Positions 49,621 to 57,798 of a stretch of DNA of 64,000 bases are shown piece after piece. The DNA is from PoT sp049331405 (GTDB lineage Bacteria > Planctomycetota > Planctomycetia > Isosphaerales > Isosphaeraceae): positions 9,486,001-9,550,000 of the forward strand of contig NZ_CP186274.1 of NCBI RefSeq assembly GCF_049331405.1, given 5' to 3'. The translations under genes and the position numbers were made by a program. The notes beneath the pieces were generated by a model. That model did no database searches. It was not told the origin of the DNA and worked only from the letters and a program-made list of their open reading frames with translations. Position 1 is the stretch's first letter. Each line of letters opens with the position of its first letter.

Positions 49621-50253
49621 ATGCGCGTGGGACTGCTCGGCCGCAAAGTCGGCATGACCCAGATCTTTGAAGCCGACGGGACTGCCGTCCCGATCACGGT
49701 CCTGGAATGTGGCCCGTGCACCGTGCTCCAGGTCCGGACGGAAGAACGTGACGGCTACCACGCGCTGCAACTCGGCTACGCCGACAAGAAGCGCAAGAGT
49801 GCCACGCAAGCGGCTCGCGGCCACGCCAAGAAGGTCGATGCCGAACCGAAGCGATACATCCGCGAGATCCGCCAGGAAGGGCCGACCGAGGTCGCCGAAG
49901 GGGCGACGCTGACGGTCGAGGTCTTCAACGAGATCAAGACGGTCGACGTCATCGGCGTCAGCAAGGGCCGTGGGTTCTCGGGCGTCATGAAGCGGCACGG
50001 CTTCAAGGGCCTCCGGGCGACGCACGGCGTCAAGCGTATGCACCGTCACCCCGGTTCGTCCGGCCCGAGCGCCGACCCGGCCCACACCCGCAAGGGTATC
50101 CGCAAGCCGGGCCAGTACGGCAACGCCCGGATCACCGTCCGCAACCTGAAGATCGTCCGCATCGACGCGACCAACAACTTGATCCTGGTCAAGGGCGCGG
50201 TGCCGGGCCCGAACGGCGGCTTCCTCACCGTTCGACAGACGAACAAAGTTTGA
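49621..50253 (+). CDS. rplC: Ribosomal protein uL3
   Basis: 210 residues starting MRVGLLGRKVGMTQIF, with the central FSGVMKRHGFKGLRATHGVK loop that reaches the peptidyl transferase centre and the end LTVRQTNKV. It is an early assembly protein of the 50S subunit. ATG 49621 gives the family start; GACGGAG precedes it. Confidence 0.97.
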   Translation: MRVGLLGRKVGMTQIFEADGTAVPITVLECGPCTVLQVRTEERDGYHALQLGYADKKRKSATQAARGHAKKVDAEPKRYIREIRQEGPTEVAEGATLTVEVFNEIKTVDVIGVSKGRGFSGVMKRHGFKGLRATHGVKRMHRHPGSSGPSADPAHTRKGIRKPGQYGNARITVRNLKIVRIDATNNLILVKGAVPGPNGGFLTVRQTNKV

Positions 50254-50269
50254 TTCACGGAACATATTC

Positions 50270-50371
50270 ACCACAAAGGCATGAAGGACACAAAGGATTC
50301 CGAAAGGGATGAAGCCCGGGCCGAAGATCGATCCGAAGCCGCTCATTTGTCCCCTCCGTTGCCTTTGTGGT
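50270..50371. repeat. Small inverted-repeat element inside the rplC-rplD spacer
   Basis: ACCACAAAGGCA (50270-50281) and its exact reverse complement TGCCTTTGTGGT (50360-50371) bound 78 bases; similarity extends inward imperfectly (GGACACAAAGG versus GGGGACAAATG). The 102-bp size, terminal repeats and AT-rich ends resemble a REP- or MITE-like intergenic element. It fills nearly the whole 136-bp spacer. No coding capacity. Confidence 0.6.
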
Positions 50372-50389
50372 TAATCTGGATTCGATAAA

Positions 50390-51148
50390 ATGCTGACCGT
50401 ACCCGTTTTCAACTCGGCTGGCGAGAAGGTTGGGGAGGAGTCGATCGACCCGGCCGATTTCGGCGGCGAGGTCAACAAGCAGCTCCTGCATGAAGTCGTG
50501 CTGATGCACCTGGCCAACCGCCGGGTCGGCACGGTGAACACCCGCGGCCGCGCCGACGTCGCCGGCTCCGGGAAGAAGCTCTTCCGCCAGAAGGGGACCG
50601 GCAATGCCCGCGCCGGTGCCAAGCGGACCAACAAGCGGAAGGGCGGCGGCGTCGCCTTCGCCCGCCGCAACCGCGACTACAGCTACGCCCTGCCGAAGAA
50701 GGCCGTCCGGGCCGCCATCCGCATGGCGCTCCTCTCCAAGTTCCAGGACGGCCAGGCCCTGGTGATCGACGGCCTGAACCTGACGACCCCCAAGACCAAG
50801 ACGGTCGTCCAGGCCCTCAAGGCCATCCGTCGGCCGGACCTCACCGAGGCTGAAGCGACCGAGACCGTCGGCGAGACCAAGGGCAAGGCCCTGGATCGCA
50901 CGCTCGACCATCGGACCATCCTCTTCGGCCTGCCGGATCACGACCCGATCTTCTACCGCAGTGCCCGCAACATCGAAGGCGTCGAAATCGCCCCCGTGGC
51001 CGACTTCAACACCTACGACATCCTCAAGCAGCGTTACCTGATCCTGACTCGCGAGGCGTTGGCCACGCTCAAGGAACGCGTCAAGGTGAAGCTGGATCGC
51101 CGCCCGGCTCCATCCGCCGCAACTTCGTCGGCCGCCTCGGAGAACTGA
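50390..51148 (+). CDS. rplD: Ribosomal protein uL4
   Basis: 252 residues. Core signatures are HLANRRVGTVNTRGRADVAG, the KKLFRQKGTGNARAGAKRTN loop that lines the exit tunnel, and the end LTREALATLKERVK. A 25-residue Lys/Pro/Ala tail extends past the usual end. Besides building the 50S subunit, uL4 represses the S10 operon in E. coli. It follows the inverted-repeat element; rplW starts four bases after its stop. Confidence 0.96.
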   Translation: MLTVPVFNSAGEKVGEESIDPADFGGEVNKQLLHEVVLMHLANRRVGTVNTRGRADVAGSGKKLFRQKGTGNARAGAKRTNKRKGGGVAFARRNRDYSYALPKKAVRAAIRMALLSKFQDGQALVIDGLNLTTPKTKTVVQALKAIRRPDLTEAEATETVGETKGKALDRTLDHRTILFGLPDHDPIFYRSARNIEGVEIAPVADFNTYDILKQRYLILTREALATLKERVKVKLDRRPAPSAATSSAASEN

Positions 51149-51152
51149 GACA

Positions 51153-51479
51153 ATGGTCACGCTCCGTCGTCCTCCTCAATATCAGCGCAGCGGGCCGGTC
51201 CTGGAGCCGTATCAGGTGGTCCTGCGCCCCCTGATCACCGAGAAGGCCACCCACCTCTCGGAACGGCACAACGCCTACACGTTCGAGGTCAGCCCCCTCG
51301 CCACCAAGACCGAGATCAAGAAGGCCGTCGAGGTCCTCTTCGACGTCAAGGTCGCCGACGTGCGGACGCAGAATCGCCGCGGCAAGGTCCGCCGCCACCG
51401 GCTCAAGCTGGGCCGGATGCGGAACTGGAAGAAGGCGATCGTCGCGCTGCATGAAGACTATCGAATTGATTTTTATTGA
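51153..51479 (+). CDS. rplW: Ribosomal protein uL23
   Basis: 108 residues: QVVLRPLITEKATHLSERHN, TKTEIKKAVEVLFDVKVADV and NWKKAIVALHEDYRIDFY are uL23, which sits at the exit tunnel and docks SRP and trigger factor. Four bases separate it from rplD, so they are translated together. Confidence 0.96.
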   Translation: MVTLRRPPQYQRSGPVLEPYQVVLRPLITEKATHLSERHNAYTFEVSPLATKTEIKKAVEVLFDVKVADVRTQNRRGKVRRHRLKLGRMRNWKKAIVALHEDYRIDFY

Positions 51480-51538
51480 TTAAACCTTGATCACAGTCGA
51501 GATCGGGCCGGCCTGGCCCTGCGAAGGACGCGACCTCG

Positions 51539-52399
51539 ATGGGTATCCGCTACTACAAACCGACCAGCCCCGGGCGTCGAAACGCATCGGTCAGTGACTT
51601 CTCCGAGCTGACCGACAAGAATAAGAAGCCCGAGAAGAGCCTGACCGAGCCCCTCAAGAAGACCGGGGGCCGGAACAATCAAGGCTTCATCACATCCCGG
51701 CACCGCGGCGGCGGCCACAAGCGGATGTACCGGATCATCGACTTCCGCCGCAACGATCACGACGGGATCCCCGCCGAGGTCACCCACATCGAGTACGACC
51801 CGAACCGCTCGGCTCGGATCGCGCTGATCAAGTACCCCGACGGCGTCAAGCGCTACATCATCGCCCCCGAAGGGCTCAAGGCAGGGATGACCGTGAATAG
51901 CGGCCCCAACGCCGAGCCCAAGGTCGGCAACTGCCTGCCGCTCTCCAAGATCCCGACCGGCCTCTCGATCCACAACCTCGAGATGCAGCCCGGCGGCGGT
52001 GCCAAGCTCTGCCGCTCGGCCGGCGTGGGGGCGACCCTCACCGCCCGAGAAGGGACCTGGGCCCAGATCACGCTGCCGTCCGGCGAAGTCCGCCGTATCC
52101 CGGCCGCCTGCCGGGCCACGATCGGCATGGTCGGCAACGCCGATCACATGAACATCCGACTTGGCAAGGCGGGCCGCAAGCGATGGCTGGGACGTCGTCC
52201 GCACGTCCGAGGCGTCGCGATGAATCCCGTCGACCACCCGATGGGTGGTGGTGAAGGACGCACCTCGGGCGGCCGTCACCCGTGCTCGCCGACCGGCAAG
52301 CTGGCCAAGGGCGGCAAGACCCGTCGTCGTCGCAAGCCGTCGAACTCGGCGATCATCCGCCGACGCCGCAGCGTGCGTTACGGCCAGCTCAAGCTCTGA
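51539..52399 (+). CDS. rplB: Ribosomal protein uL2
   Basis: 286 residues: MGIRYYKPTSPGRRNASVSD, RHRGGGHKRMYRIIDFRR, NPVDHPMGGGEGRTSGGRHP (with the conserved catalytic-region His) and the end YGQLKL. A central protein of the 50S subunit near the peptidyl transferase centre. ATG 51539 was chosen from the family N-terminus; GAAGGACGCGACCTCG is a weak upstream site. Confidence 0.97.
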   Translation: MGIRYYKPTSPGRRNASVSDFSELTDKNKKPEKSLTEPLKKTGGRNNQGFITSRHRGGGHKRMYRIIDFRRNDHDGIPAEVTHIEYDPNRSARIALIKYPDGVKRYIIAPEGLKAGMTVNSGPNAEPKVGNCLPLSKIPTGLSIHNLEMQPGGGAKLCRSAGVGATLTAREGTWAQITLPSGEVRRIPAACRATIGMVGNADHMNIRLGKAGRKRWLGRRPHVRGVAMNPVDHPMGGGEGRTSGGRHPCSPTGKLAKGGKTRRRRKPSNSAIIRRRRSVRYGQLKL

Positions 52400-52406
52400 T
52401 TCCTTT

Positions 52407-52472
52407 CGACACATTTGTGTCGAGCCTTGCCCCAACCGGGCCGGTCGTCGTACCGACATACGACGACCGGCC
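52407..52472 (+). promoter_or_regulatory. Tandem hairpins in the rplB-rpsS spacer
   Basis: CGACAC-ATTT-GTGTCG (52407-52422) is followed by the very strong GGCCGGTCGTCGTA-CCGACA-TACGACGACCGGCC (52439-52472, 14 perfect base pairs). The spacer is 209 bp, unlike the usual short gap. An attenuator or protein-binding site is likely. Confidence 0.6.
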
Positions 52473-52608
52473 TCGCCGTCTGATAGGGAGTTGAGAACGG
52501 AGTCGACCGATTCCGACTCGATCAAGCCAGCTAAGCCGACGGGCCACGAACGAAGTTCGACCCGTATCTCAAGCTTACGACCCCGATGGGTCTGGGACCT
52601 GAATTCAT

Positions 52609-52887
52609 ATGGGACGATCGCTCAAGAAGGGCCCTTACGTCGTCGAGCGGCTGCTCGAGAAGGTGTACAAGGCCGACGCGACCGGGAATCGCGAACCGAT
52701 CAAGACCTGGGCACGTGCTTGCACGATCGTGCCCGAGTTCATCGGCAAGAACTTCGCCATCCACAACGGGCGGAACTTCGTCAAGCTGTACGTGACGGAA
52801 GACATGGTCGGGCACAAGCTCGGCGAATTCGCCCCTACCCGGACGTTCCGGGGCCACGGCGGCAAGGCCACCAAGGGCCGCAAGTAA
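52609..52887 (+). CDS. rpsS: Ribosomal protein uS19
   Basis: 92 residues: MGRSLKKGPYVVERLLEKVY, IKTWARACTIVPEFIGKNFA and FAPTRTFRGHGG are uS19, which contacts tRNA at the 30S head with uS13. The ATG at 52609 gives the family start; no clear ribosome site precedes it, so folding of the leader may matter. Confidence 0.97.
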   Translation: MGRSLKKGPYVVERLLEKVYKADATGNREPIKTWARACTIVPEFIGKNFAIHNGRNFVKLYVTEDMVGHKLGEFAPTRTFRGHGGKATKGRK

Positions 52888-52958
52888 ATCGATCCTGAGA
52901 GACGGACCGTCGGGAAGGGTCGTTCCAACTTGACGGCAGACCGCGTGGGAAACCGGTT

Positions 52959-53342
52959 ATGAGTGCCTCGGTAGAATACATCGCCAAGCATCGCTTCGCC
53001 AAGATCTCGGTGCGCAAGCTCCGCCCGATCCTCGACCTGGTCCGTGGCAAGTACGCCGACGATGCCATGGACATCCTGAAGTACATGCCCCACCGGGGCG
53101 CGCGGATGATCGAACAGGTGCTCAAGAGCGCCATGGCCAACGCCGAAGACCGTGGGATCCGCAACGTCGGTGACCTGGTCGTGGTCGATGCCCGAGGCGA
53201 CGGCGGCCCGATGTTCAAGCGGCTGATGCCCCGGGCGCGGGGTATGGCCTACATGATCCGGAGGCGCAGCGCCCACATCCAGATCGGCTTGACCGACCTG
53301 ACCGCCGTTCCGACCGACTCATCTGACCAGGATCAAGATTAA
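52959..53342 (+). CDS. rplV: Ribosomal protein uL22
   Basis: 127 residues: KHRFAKISVRKLRPILDLVR, ANAEDRGIRNVGDLVVVDAR and the hairpin PMFKRLMPRARGMAYMIRRR that lines the exit tunnel. It ends with an acidic Asp/Gln tail. It is followed by rpsC after 18 bases. Confidence 0.96.
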   Translation: MSASVEYIAKHRFAKISVRKLRPILDLVRGKYADDAMDILKYMPHRGARMIEQVLKSAMANAEDRGIRNVGDLVVVDARGDGGPMFKRLMPRARGMAYMIRRRSAHIQIGLTDLTAVPTDSSDQDQD

Positions 53343-53360
53343 CCCAAAGGACGCAGACCC

Positions 53361-54065
53361 ATGGGCCAAAAGGTTCGACCGACGGGGTTCCGCGTCGGGA
53401 TCATGGAGGACTGGCGGAGCCGCTGGTACGCCTCCAAGCACGAATTCAGCGACCTCCTGGTCGAAGACTTCAAGATCCGCAAGTTCATCAAGGGTAAGTA
53501 CAGCTACGCTGGCATCCCCAAGATCGAGATCGAGCGGACCCGAGATGCGGTGACCGTCTTCCTGTCGACCGCCCGCCCCGGCATCATCATCGGCCGCAAA
53601 GGTGCCGAGGTCGATCGCCTCAAGGACGAGCTCCAGGAGTTGACCGGGCGCCGGATCGAAGTCAAGATCGTCGAGGTCAACCGCCCCGAGATCGACGCTC
53701 AGCTCATCAGCGAGGACATCGCCGAGCAGCTCCAGAAGCGTTCGAGCTTCCGCCGTACCATCAAGCGTGCTCTCGAGCAGACCATGGACGGTGGCGCGAA
53801 GGGCGTCAAGATTCAGCTCTCCGGTCGCCTCGGCGGCTCGGAAATGTCGAGGACCGAGGGCGCGAACCTCGGCTCGATCCCGCTGAGCACGCTCCGAGCG
53901 AAGATCGACTATGGCTTCGCCGAAGCAAAGACGGCGCAAGGCCACATCGGAATCAAAGTGTGGGTCAACCAAGGCGATTACCTGAAGACGGAGGGCGGCA
54001 CCGATGCCCATGATGCCCAAGCGGGTCAAGTACCGAAAAAGCCAAAAAGGCCGCGTAAAAGGTAA
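53361..54065 (+). CDS. rpsC: Ribosomal protein uS3, overlapping rplP
   Basis: 234 residues: MGQKVRPTGFRVGIMEDWRS, the KH domain with PGIIIGRKGAEVDRLKDEL, GRLGGSEMSRTEGANLGSIP and GIKVWVNQGDY. The basic C-terminal tail (HDAQAGQVPKKPKRPRKR) is encoded by DNA that also carries the first codons of rplP, an overlap of 62 bases. uS3 forms the mRNA entry gate. CAAAGGACG precedes the ATG. Confidence 0.96.
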   Translation: MGQKVRPTGFRVGIMEDWRSRWYASKHEFSDLLVEDFKIRKFIKGKYSYAGIPKIEIERTRDAVTVFLSTARPGIIIGRKGAEVDRLKDELQELTGRRIEVKIVEVNRPEIDAQLISEDIAEQLQKRSSFRRTIKRALEQTMDGGAKGVKIQLSGRLGGSEMSRTEGANLGSIPLSTLRAKIDYGFAEAKTAQGHIGIKVWVNQGDYLKTEGGTDAHDAQAGQVPKKPKRPRKR

Positions 54066-54423
54066 TGCCACCCGCGGCAATTACGTCGCGTTCGGCGAGT
54101 TTGGCATTCAGGCCCTTGAGTCCGGCAAGATCAGCGCGGCCACGATCGAGGCGGGCCGCGTCGTCGCCAGCCAGGCGGTGAAGGGCGGCGGGAAGCTCTA
54201 CATCCGGATCTTCCCCCACAAGAGCGTGACCTCGATCCCGGCCGAAACCCGGATGGGTAAAGGCAAGGGTGAAGTCGAATACTGGGCGGCCGTCGTCAAG
54301 CCGGGCACCGTCCTTTACGAAGTCGGCGGTGTCAGCGAAGAAGTGGCCCGCGCCTGCTTCGCCCGCGTCGCCCACAAGTTGCCGGTCGCCTGCCGCTTCG
54401 TCATGCGGCGGCCCACGCTGTAA
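54004..54423 (+). CDS. rplP: Ribosomal protein uL16
   Basis: 139 residues: MPKRVKYRKSQKGRVKGNAT, FGEFGIQALESGKISAATIE and MGKGKGEVEYWAAVVKPGTV. uL16 completes the A-site tRNA pocket. Start: the first ATG (54004) has GGAGGG about nine bases upstream; M4 at 54013 is the usual family start. Either way it begins inside rpsC. Confidence 0.95.
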   Translation: MPMMPKRVKYRKSQKGRVKGNATRGNYVAFGEFGIQALESGKISAATIEAGRVVASQAVKGGGKLYIRIFPHKSVTSIPAETRMGKGKGEVEYWAAVVKPGTVLYEVGGVSEEVARACFARVAHKLPVACRFVMRRPTL

Positions 54424-54516
54424 GCGAACCGATCGAGTCCATCGATCGTAACTGTAAGTCTCCGTCTCCGATTGCCCGGCCGTGCCGATGCCGCCCGGAC
54501 ACAGAGGTTCGATTCC

Positions 54517-54744
54517 ATGAGCAAGCCCGCCGAACTCCGAGAACAGACCGACGAGCAGTTGGATCTGCTCCTCAAGGAGACTCAGCAGAACCTGTTCCGG
54601 CTCCGGCTCCAGAGCGAGACTGAGCGGCTCGAGGCGCCGAGCGAGATCATCAAGGCCAAGCGCGAGATCGCCCGGATCAAGACCATCCTCCGGCTTCGCG
54701 AAATCGAGCACGAACGATCCGCCGCGGCGGCCTCCACCACTTAA
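54517..54744 (+). CDS. rpmC: Ribosomal protein uL29
   Basis: 75 residues, mostly helical: LREQTDEQLDLLLKETQQNL, then RLRLQSETERLEAPSEIIKA and KREIARIKTILRLRE, the typical two-helix uL29 hairpin at the exit tunnel. ATG 54517 is preceded by AGAGG; the frame opens at 54472 but the added residues are not L29-like. Confidence 0.94.
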   Translation: MSKPAELREQTDEQLDLLLKETQQNLFRLRLQSETERLEAPSEIIKAKREIARIKTILRLREIEHERSAAAASTT

Positions 54745-54783
54745 TCTTTCGACTCAAACCCAGACCGGAACCGGTAACCCGCG

Positions 54784-55119
54784 ATGAGCCCAACGACACC
54801 CAGCCCCGCTTCCGATGCCCCGGCCCGCAGCCGGCGCAAGACGGAAATCGGGGTCGTCACGTCCGACAAGATGAACAAGACCCGCCGGGTCGAGATCGAG
54901 ACTCTCGTCCCGCACCCCAAGTATGGCAAGCTCCTGAAGCGACGGACCGTCTGCCACGCGCACGACGAGACCAACCAGTCGCACCTGGGGGACCAGGTCG
55001 AGATCATGGAGACCCGCCCGCTCTCGAAGACGAAGCGTTGGCGAGTCGTTCGGATCGTGCGGCTGGGTGCTCAGCAGGCTCTCGCCGGCGAGGGTGAAGC
55101 CGCTAAGGCTTCCGTCTGA
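54784..55119 (+). CDS. rpsQ: Ribosomal protein uS17, with N- and C-terminal extensions
   Basis: 111 residues against about 85 in E. coli. The OB-fold core (GVVTSDKMNKTRRVEIETLV, HDETNQSHLGDQVEIMETRP, LSKTKRWRVVRIV) is clear. A Ser/Pro/Ala-rich N-terminal 18 residues and a short acidic tail flank it. It binds 16S helices 7 and 11. Confidence 0.95.
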   Translation: MSPTTPSPASDAPARSRRKTEIGVVTSDKMNKTRRVEIETLVPHPKYGKLLKRRTVCHAHDETNQSHLGDQVEIMETRPLSKTKRWRVVRIVRLGAQQALAGEGEAAKASV

Positions 55120-55147
55120 GCCTCTCTCGATCATCGTGGTCAGACTT

Positions 55148-55174
55148 CGCGAGGTGGGTTCGTCCCGCCTCGCG
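55148..55174 (+). promoter_or_regulatory. Hairpin in the rpsQ-rplN spacer
   Basis: CGCGAGG (55148-55154) pairs with CCTCGCG (55168-55174); inside, GGG pairs with CCC around TTCGT. It resembles an attenuator or boundary between transcript segments; a short GTCTTC follows. Confidence 0.5.
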
Positions 55175-55249
55175 GTCTTCATACAACAACGGTGGGCGGT
55201 GCCCACCCTTTCTTGCGTTATCGCGGGCATCCGCCAGGTAGTGTGTCCC

Positions 55250-55630
55250 ATGATCCAGATGCAGACTCGGCTCGACGTGGCCGACAACACCGGGGCCAAG
55301 GAAGTCATGTGCTTCAAGGTCCTGGGCGGCAGCGCCTCGCATTACAAGCGCCGCACGGCCGGCCTCGGCGATGTCATCATCGCGAGCGTGAAGAAGGCCT
55401 CCCCCGGGGGAGACGTCAAGGCCGGCGACGTGGTCCGTTGCGTGGTCGTCCGCGTCCGCAACTCGACGCGTCGCCCCGACGGCTCGTACGTCAAGTTCGA
55501 CCGCAACGCCGTCGTCCTCATCGACAACGAGAAGAACCCCCGCGGCACCCGCATCTTCGGCGCCATCGCCCGAGAGCTCCGCGACCGTCAGTTCATGAAG
55601 ATCATCAGCCTGGCCTCCGAGGTGGTCTGA
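55250..55630 (+). CDS. rplN: Ribosomal protein uL14
   Basis: 126 residues: MIQMQTRLDVADNTGAKEVM, KKASPGGDVKAGDVVRCVVV and GTRIFGAIARELRDRQFMKI. It forms the intersubunit bridge B8 and binds RsfS. ATG 55250 is the family start; the frame opens at 55067 within the end of rpsQ and the spacer, without support for use. Confidence 0.96.
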   Translation: MIQMQTRLDVADNTGAKEVMCFKVLGGSASHYKRRTAGLGDVIIASVKKASPGGDVKAGDVVRCVVVRVRNSTRRPDGSYVKFDRNAVVLIDNEKNPRGTRIFGAIARELRDRQFMKIISLASEVV

Positions 55631-55682
55631 GCCAGTCGGCCGGATCCGATGCGAGAGCGCGCCACTACTTAACGAGTCGACC

Positions 55683-56048
55683 ATGCAAATTCGTAAAGAC
55701 GACCAGGTCGAAGTGATCACCGGCGATGACAAAGGGACTCCCGACAACCGTCGGATCGCCAAGGTGCTCCGCGTCCTGCCCGAGAAGAACAAGATCGTCG
55801 TCGAAGGGATCAACCGGGTCTTCAAGCACCTGAAGCCCAGCGCCAAGAACCAGCAGGGCGGCCGGCTCTCCAAGGAGATGCCGATCGACGCCTCCAACGT
55901 CCTCCTCTTCTGCCCGAACTGCAAGCGGGGCGTCCGCATCGGCAGCCGCTTCGCCGAGAACGGCCAGAAGCAGCGTTACTGCAAGAAGTGCTCCACGAGC
56001 CTCGGCAACGTCGGCCCGGCCAAGACGGCCTACGCGACGAAGAAGTAA
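55683..56048 (+). CDS. rplX: Ribosomal protein uL24 with C-terminal zinc ribbon
   Basis: 121 residues. The KOW-type core (KDDQVEVITGDDKG..NRRIAKVLRVLP) is followed by KHLKPS and a C-terminal ribbon CPNC (78-81) ... CKKC (100-103), a zinc site seen in many bacterial uL24 proteins. It is an assembly initiator of the 50S subunit. It starts 52 bases after rplN; a hairpin follows it. Confidence 0.95.
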   Translation: MQIRKDDQVEVITGDDKGTPDNRRIAKVLRVLPEKNKIVVEGINRVFKHLKPSAKNQQGGRLSKEMPIDASNVLLFCPNCKRGVRIGSRFAENGQKQRYCKKCSTSLGNVGPAKTAYATKK

Positions 56049-56091
56049 GTTCGGGACGTGAAGATATCCCGTCTCCCAGACCGTTACACCA

Positions 56092-56110
56092 AGGCCGGCT
56101 CCCGGCCTTT
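56092..56110 (+). terminator. Terminator-like hairpin after rplX
   Basis: AAGGCCGG-CTC-CCGGCCTT followed by TCTTTCCC. A compact eight-pair stem with a short pyrimidine tail, 43 bases after the stop. Confidence 0.6.
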
Positions 56111-56195
56111 CTTTCCCTAAACGAGGCCGGCACGGCGAGTCTGGGAGTCTCTTGGATTCTCGAGTGCCTTAGTGATCGATTGAAGGACGACTGGA

Positions 56196-56747
56196 ATGGC
56201 TCGTCTGCACGAACAGTACAACACCACCATCGCCTCCGCGATGGCCGAGAAGTACAACCTCAAGAATAAGATGGCGATCCCCAAGCTGGATAAGATCGTC
56301 ATCAACATGGGCGTCGGCCGCGCCACCCAGGACAAGGCGCTCATGGAAGTGGCCGTCGACAGCCTCAGCAAGATCAGCGGGCAGAAGCCGCAGATCACCA
56401 AGGCCAAGACGTCGGTCGCCGGATTCCGCCTCCGCGAAGGCAACGAGATCGGGTGCAAGGTCACCCTCCGCGGCCACCGGATGTATGAGTTCCTCGACCG
56501 ATTGATCGCGATCGCCCTTCCTCGTATCCGCGACTTCCGCGGCGTCAACCCGAACAGCTTCGACGGGCACGGCAACTACACCCTCGGCCTCGCCGAGCAG
56601 GTCGTCTTCCCCGAGATCGACGCCGACCGGTTGCAGCACACGCAGGGCATGGACATCACGATCGTCACGAAGAATGCCAACGACGATCAGGCCCGCGAGT
56701 TGCTCCGCGCCTTCGGAATGCCTTACCGCAAGCCGCAGCAGCGTTGA
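56196..56747 (+). CDS. rplE: Ribosomal protein uL5
   Basis: 183 residues: KLDKIVINMGVGRATQDKAL, GQKPQITKAKTSVAGFRLRE and the RIRDFRGVNPNSFDGHGNYT loop. uL5 binds 5S rRNA and the P-site tRNA. GGACGACTGGA is a weak upstream ribosome site; the ATG is the family start. It begins a new segment after the rplX hairpin. Confidence 0.96.
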   Translation: MARLHEQYNTTIASAMAEKYNLKNKMAIPKLDKIVINMGVGRATQDKALMEVAVDSLSKISGQKPQITKAKTSVAGFRLREGNEIGCKVTLRGHRMYEFLDRLIAIALPRIRDFRGVNPNSFDGHGNYTLGLAEQVVFPEIDADRLQHTQGMDITIVTKNANDDQARELLRAFGMPYRKPQQR

Positions 56748-56856
56748 GTCGAGCCTCCCGTCTCGATAAACTGGTTTGTTCGAGCGTGATGTCTGAATCA
56801 CGAGCAATGAGTGCGACGACTTCCCATTTTTCGGTCTAGGTCACGGTGTACTAGCG

Positions 56857-57042
56857 ATGTCGACCAAAGCCCAGATGATCAAGTCGCAGACCTCTCGCAA
56901 GTTTGCGGTCCAGCACCGCAACCGCTGCAAGCTCTGCGGCCGGCCTCGTGCCGTCTATCGCAAGTTCGGCATCTGCCGAATCTGCTTCCGGAATCTCGCC
57001 AGCCGAGGCCTGATTCCGGGTGTCAAGAAAGCCTCTTGGTAA
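56857..57042 (+). CDS. rpsN: Ribosomal protein uS14, zinc-binding type
   Basis: 61 residues: AQMIKSQTSRKFAVQHRNRC, then CKLC (24-27 within RCKLCGRP) and CRIC, the four cysteines of the short zinc form. Ends GLIPGVKKASW. It lies in the 30S head. Upstream bases carry no clear ribosome site. Confidence 0.95.
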   Translation: MSTKAQMIKSQTSRKFAVQHRNRCKLCGRPRAVYRKFGICRICFRNLASRGLIPGVKKASW

Positions 57043-57205
57043 GTTGAAATGCCTCGTGGGCTGAATCGAGTCTTCCAGCTCCATTCGGTTCGCGTTACGT
57101 CAGAATGCTTGGAATCCCCGTTGCGCCGATGTTGCCTGTCCTGGCCGCTTCTTTCGCCGGCCCCAGGTGCGTTACCCGCGACGGTTGACGGGAACCTGCC
57201 CTGCC

Positions 57206-57601
57206 ATGATGACCGACCCGATCGCTGACATGCTCACCCGGATTCGCAATGCCGTCCGGATCGAGCGCCCGCTGGTGGATTTGCCGACCTCGAACATCCG
57301 TCGAGGCGTCGCCCAGGTCCTGAAGGACGAAGGTTACATCTGGGACTTCGAGGAACTCGAGACCGTCCCGGCCAAGACGCTTCGCCTTCACATGAAATAC
57401 GGCCCCAATGGCGAGCGGCTCATCACGCGTATTGATCGCGTTAGCAAGCCCGGATGCCGGGTCTATCGCGGTTACAAGGATCTCAAGCCGATCCTGGGTG
57501 GCATGGGGATTCAGATCCTCAGCACCCCCAAGGGCGTCATCAGCGACCGCCGAGCGCGATCCGAGAAGGTCGGCGGGGAAGTCCTCGCCTTGATCCACTA
57601 A
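57206..57601 (+). CDS. rpsH: Ribosomal protein uS8
   Basis: 131 residues: MTDPIADMLTRIRNAVRIER, SNIRRGVAQVLKDEGYIWDF and SRPG-like SKPGCRVYRGYKD with the end EVLALIH. uS8 organises the central domain of 16S rRNA and represses the spc operon in E. coli. ATG 57206 or 57209 may be used; the longer frame from 57167 has no support. Confidence 0.96.
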   Translation: MMTDPIADMLTRIRNAVRIERPLVDLPTSNIRRGVAQVLKDEGYIWDFEELETVPAKTLRLHMKYGPNGERLITRIDRVSKPGCRVYRGYKDLKPILGGMGIQILSTPKGVISDRRARSEKVGGEVLALIH

Positions 57602-57798
57602 GACGAGAAGGTGCAACGTCCGCCCTTCTGTCATAAGGCGGGTCCTGAGATTCATGCCGTGTCGATTAGACCGCGGCGGTCTCCCGTGTCGACGATGCTC
57701 CTCGAGCAAAGCCTGGCCGATAACCTCGGCCATGGCCATCCGACGCGGTGACGGCCATCAGGGCCCGTGGATACCCCAAGCGAGAGGATAATGGTTCC

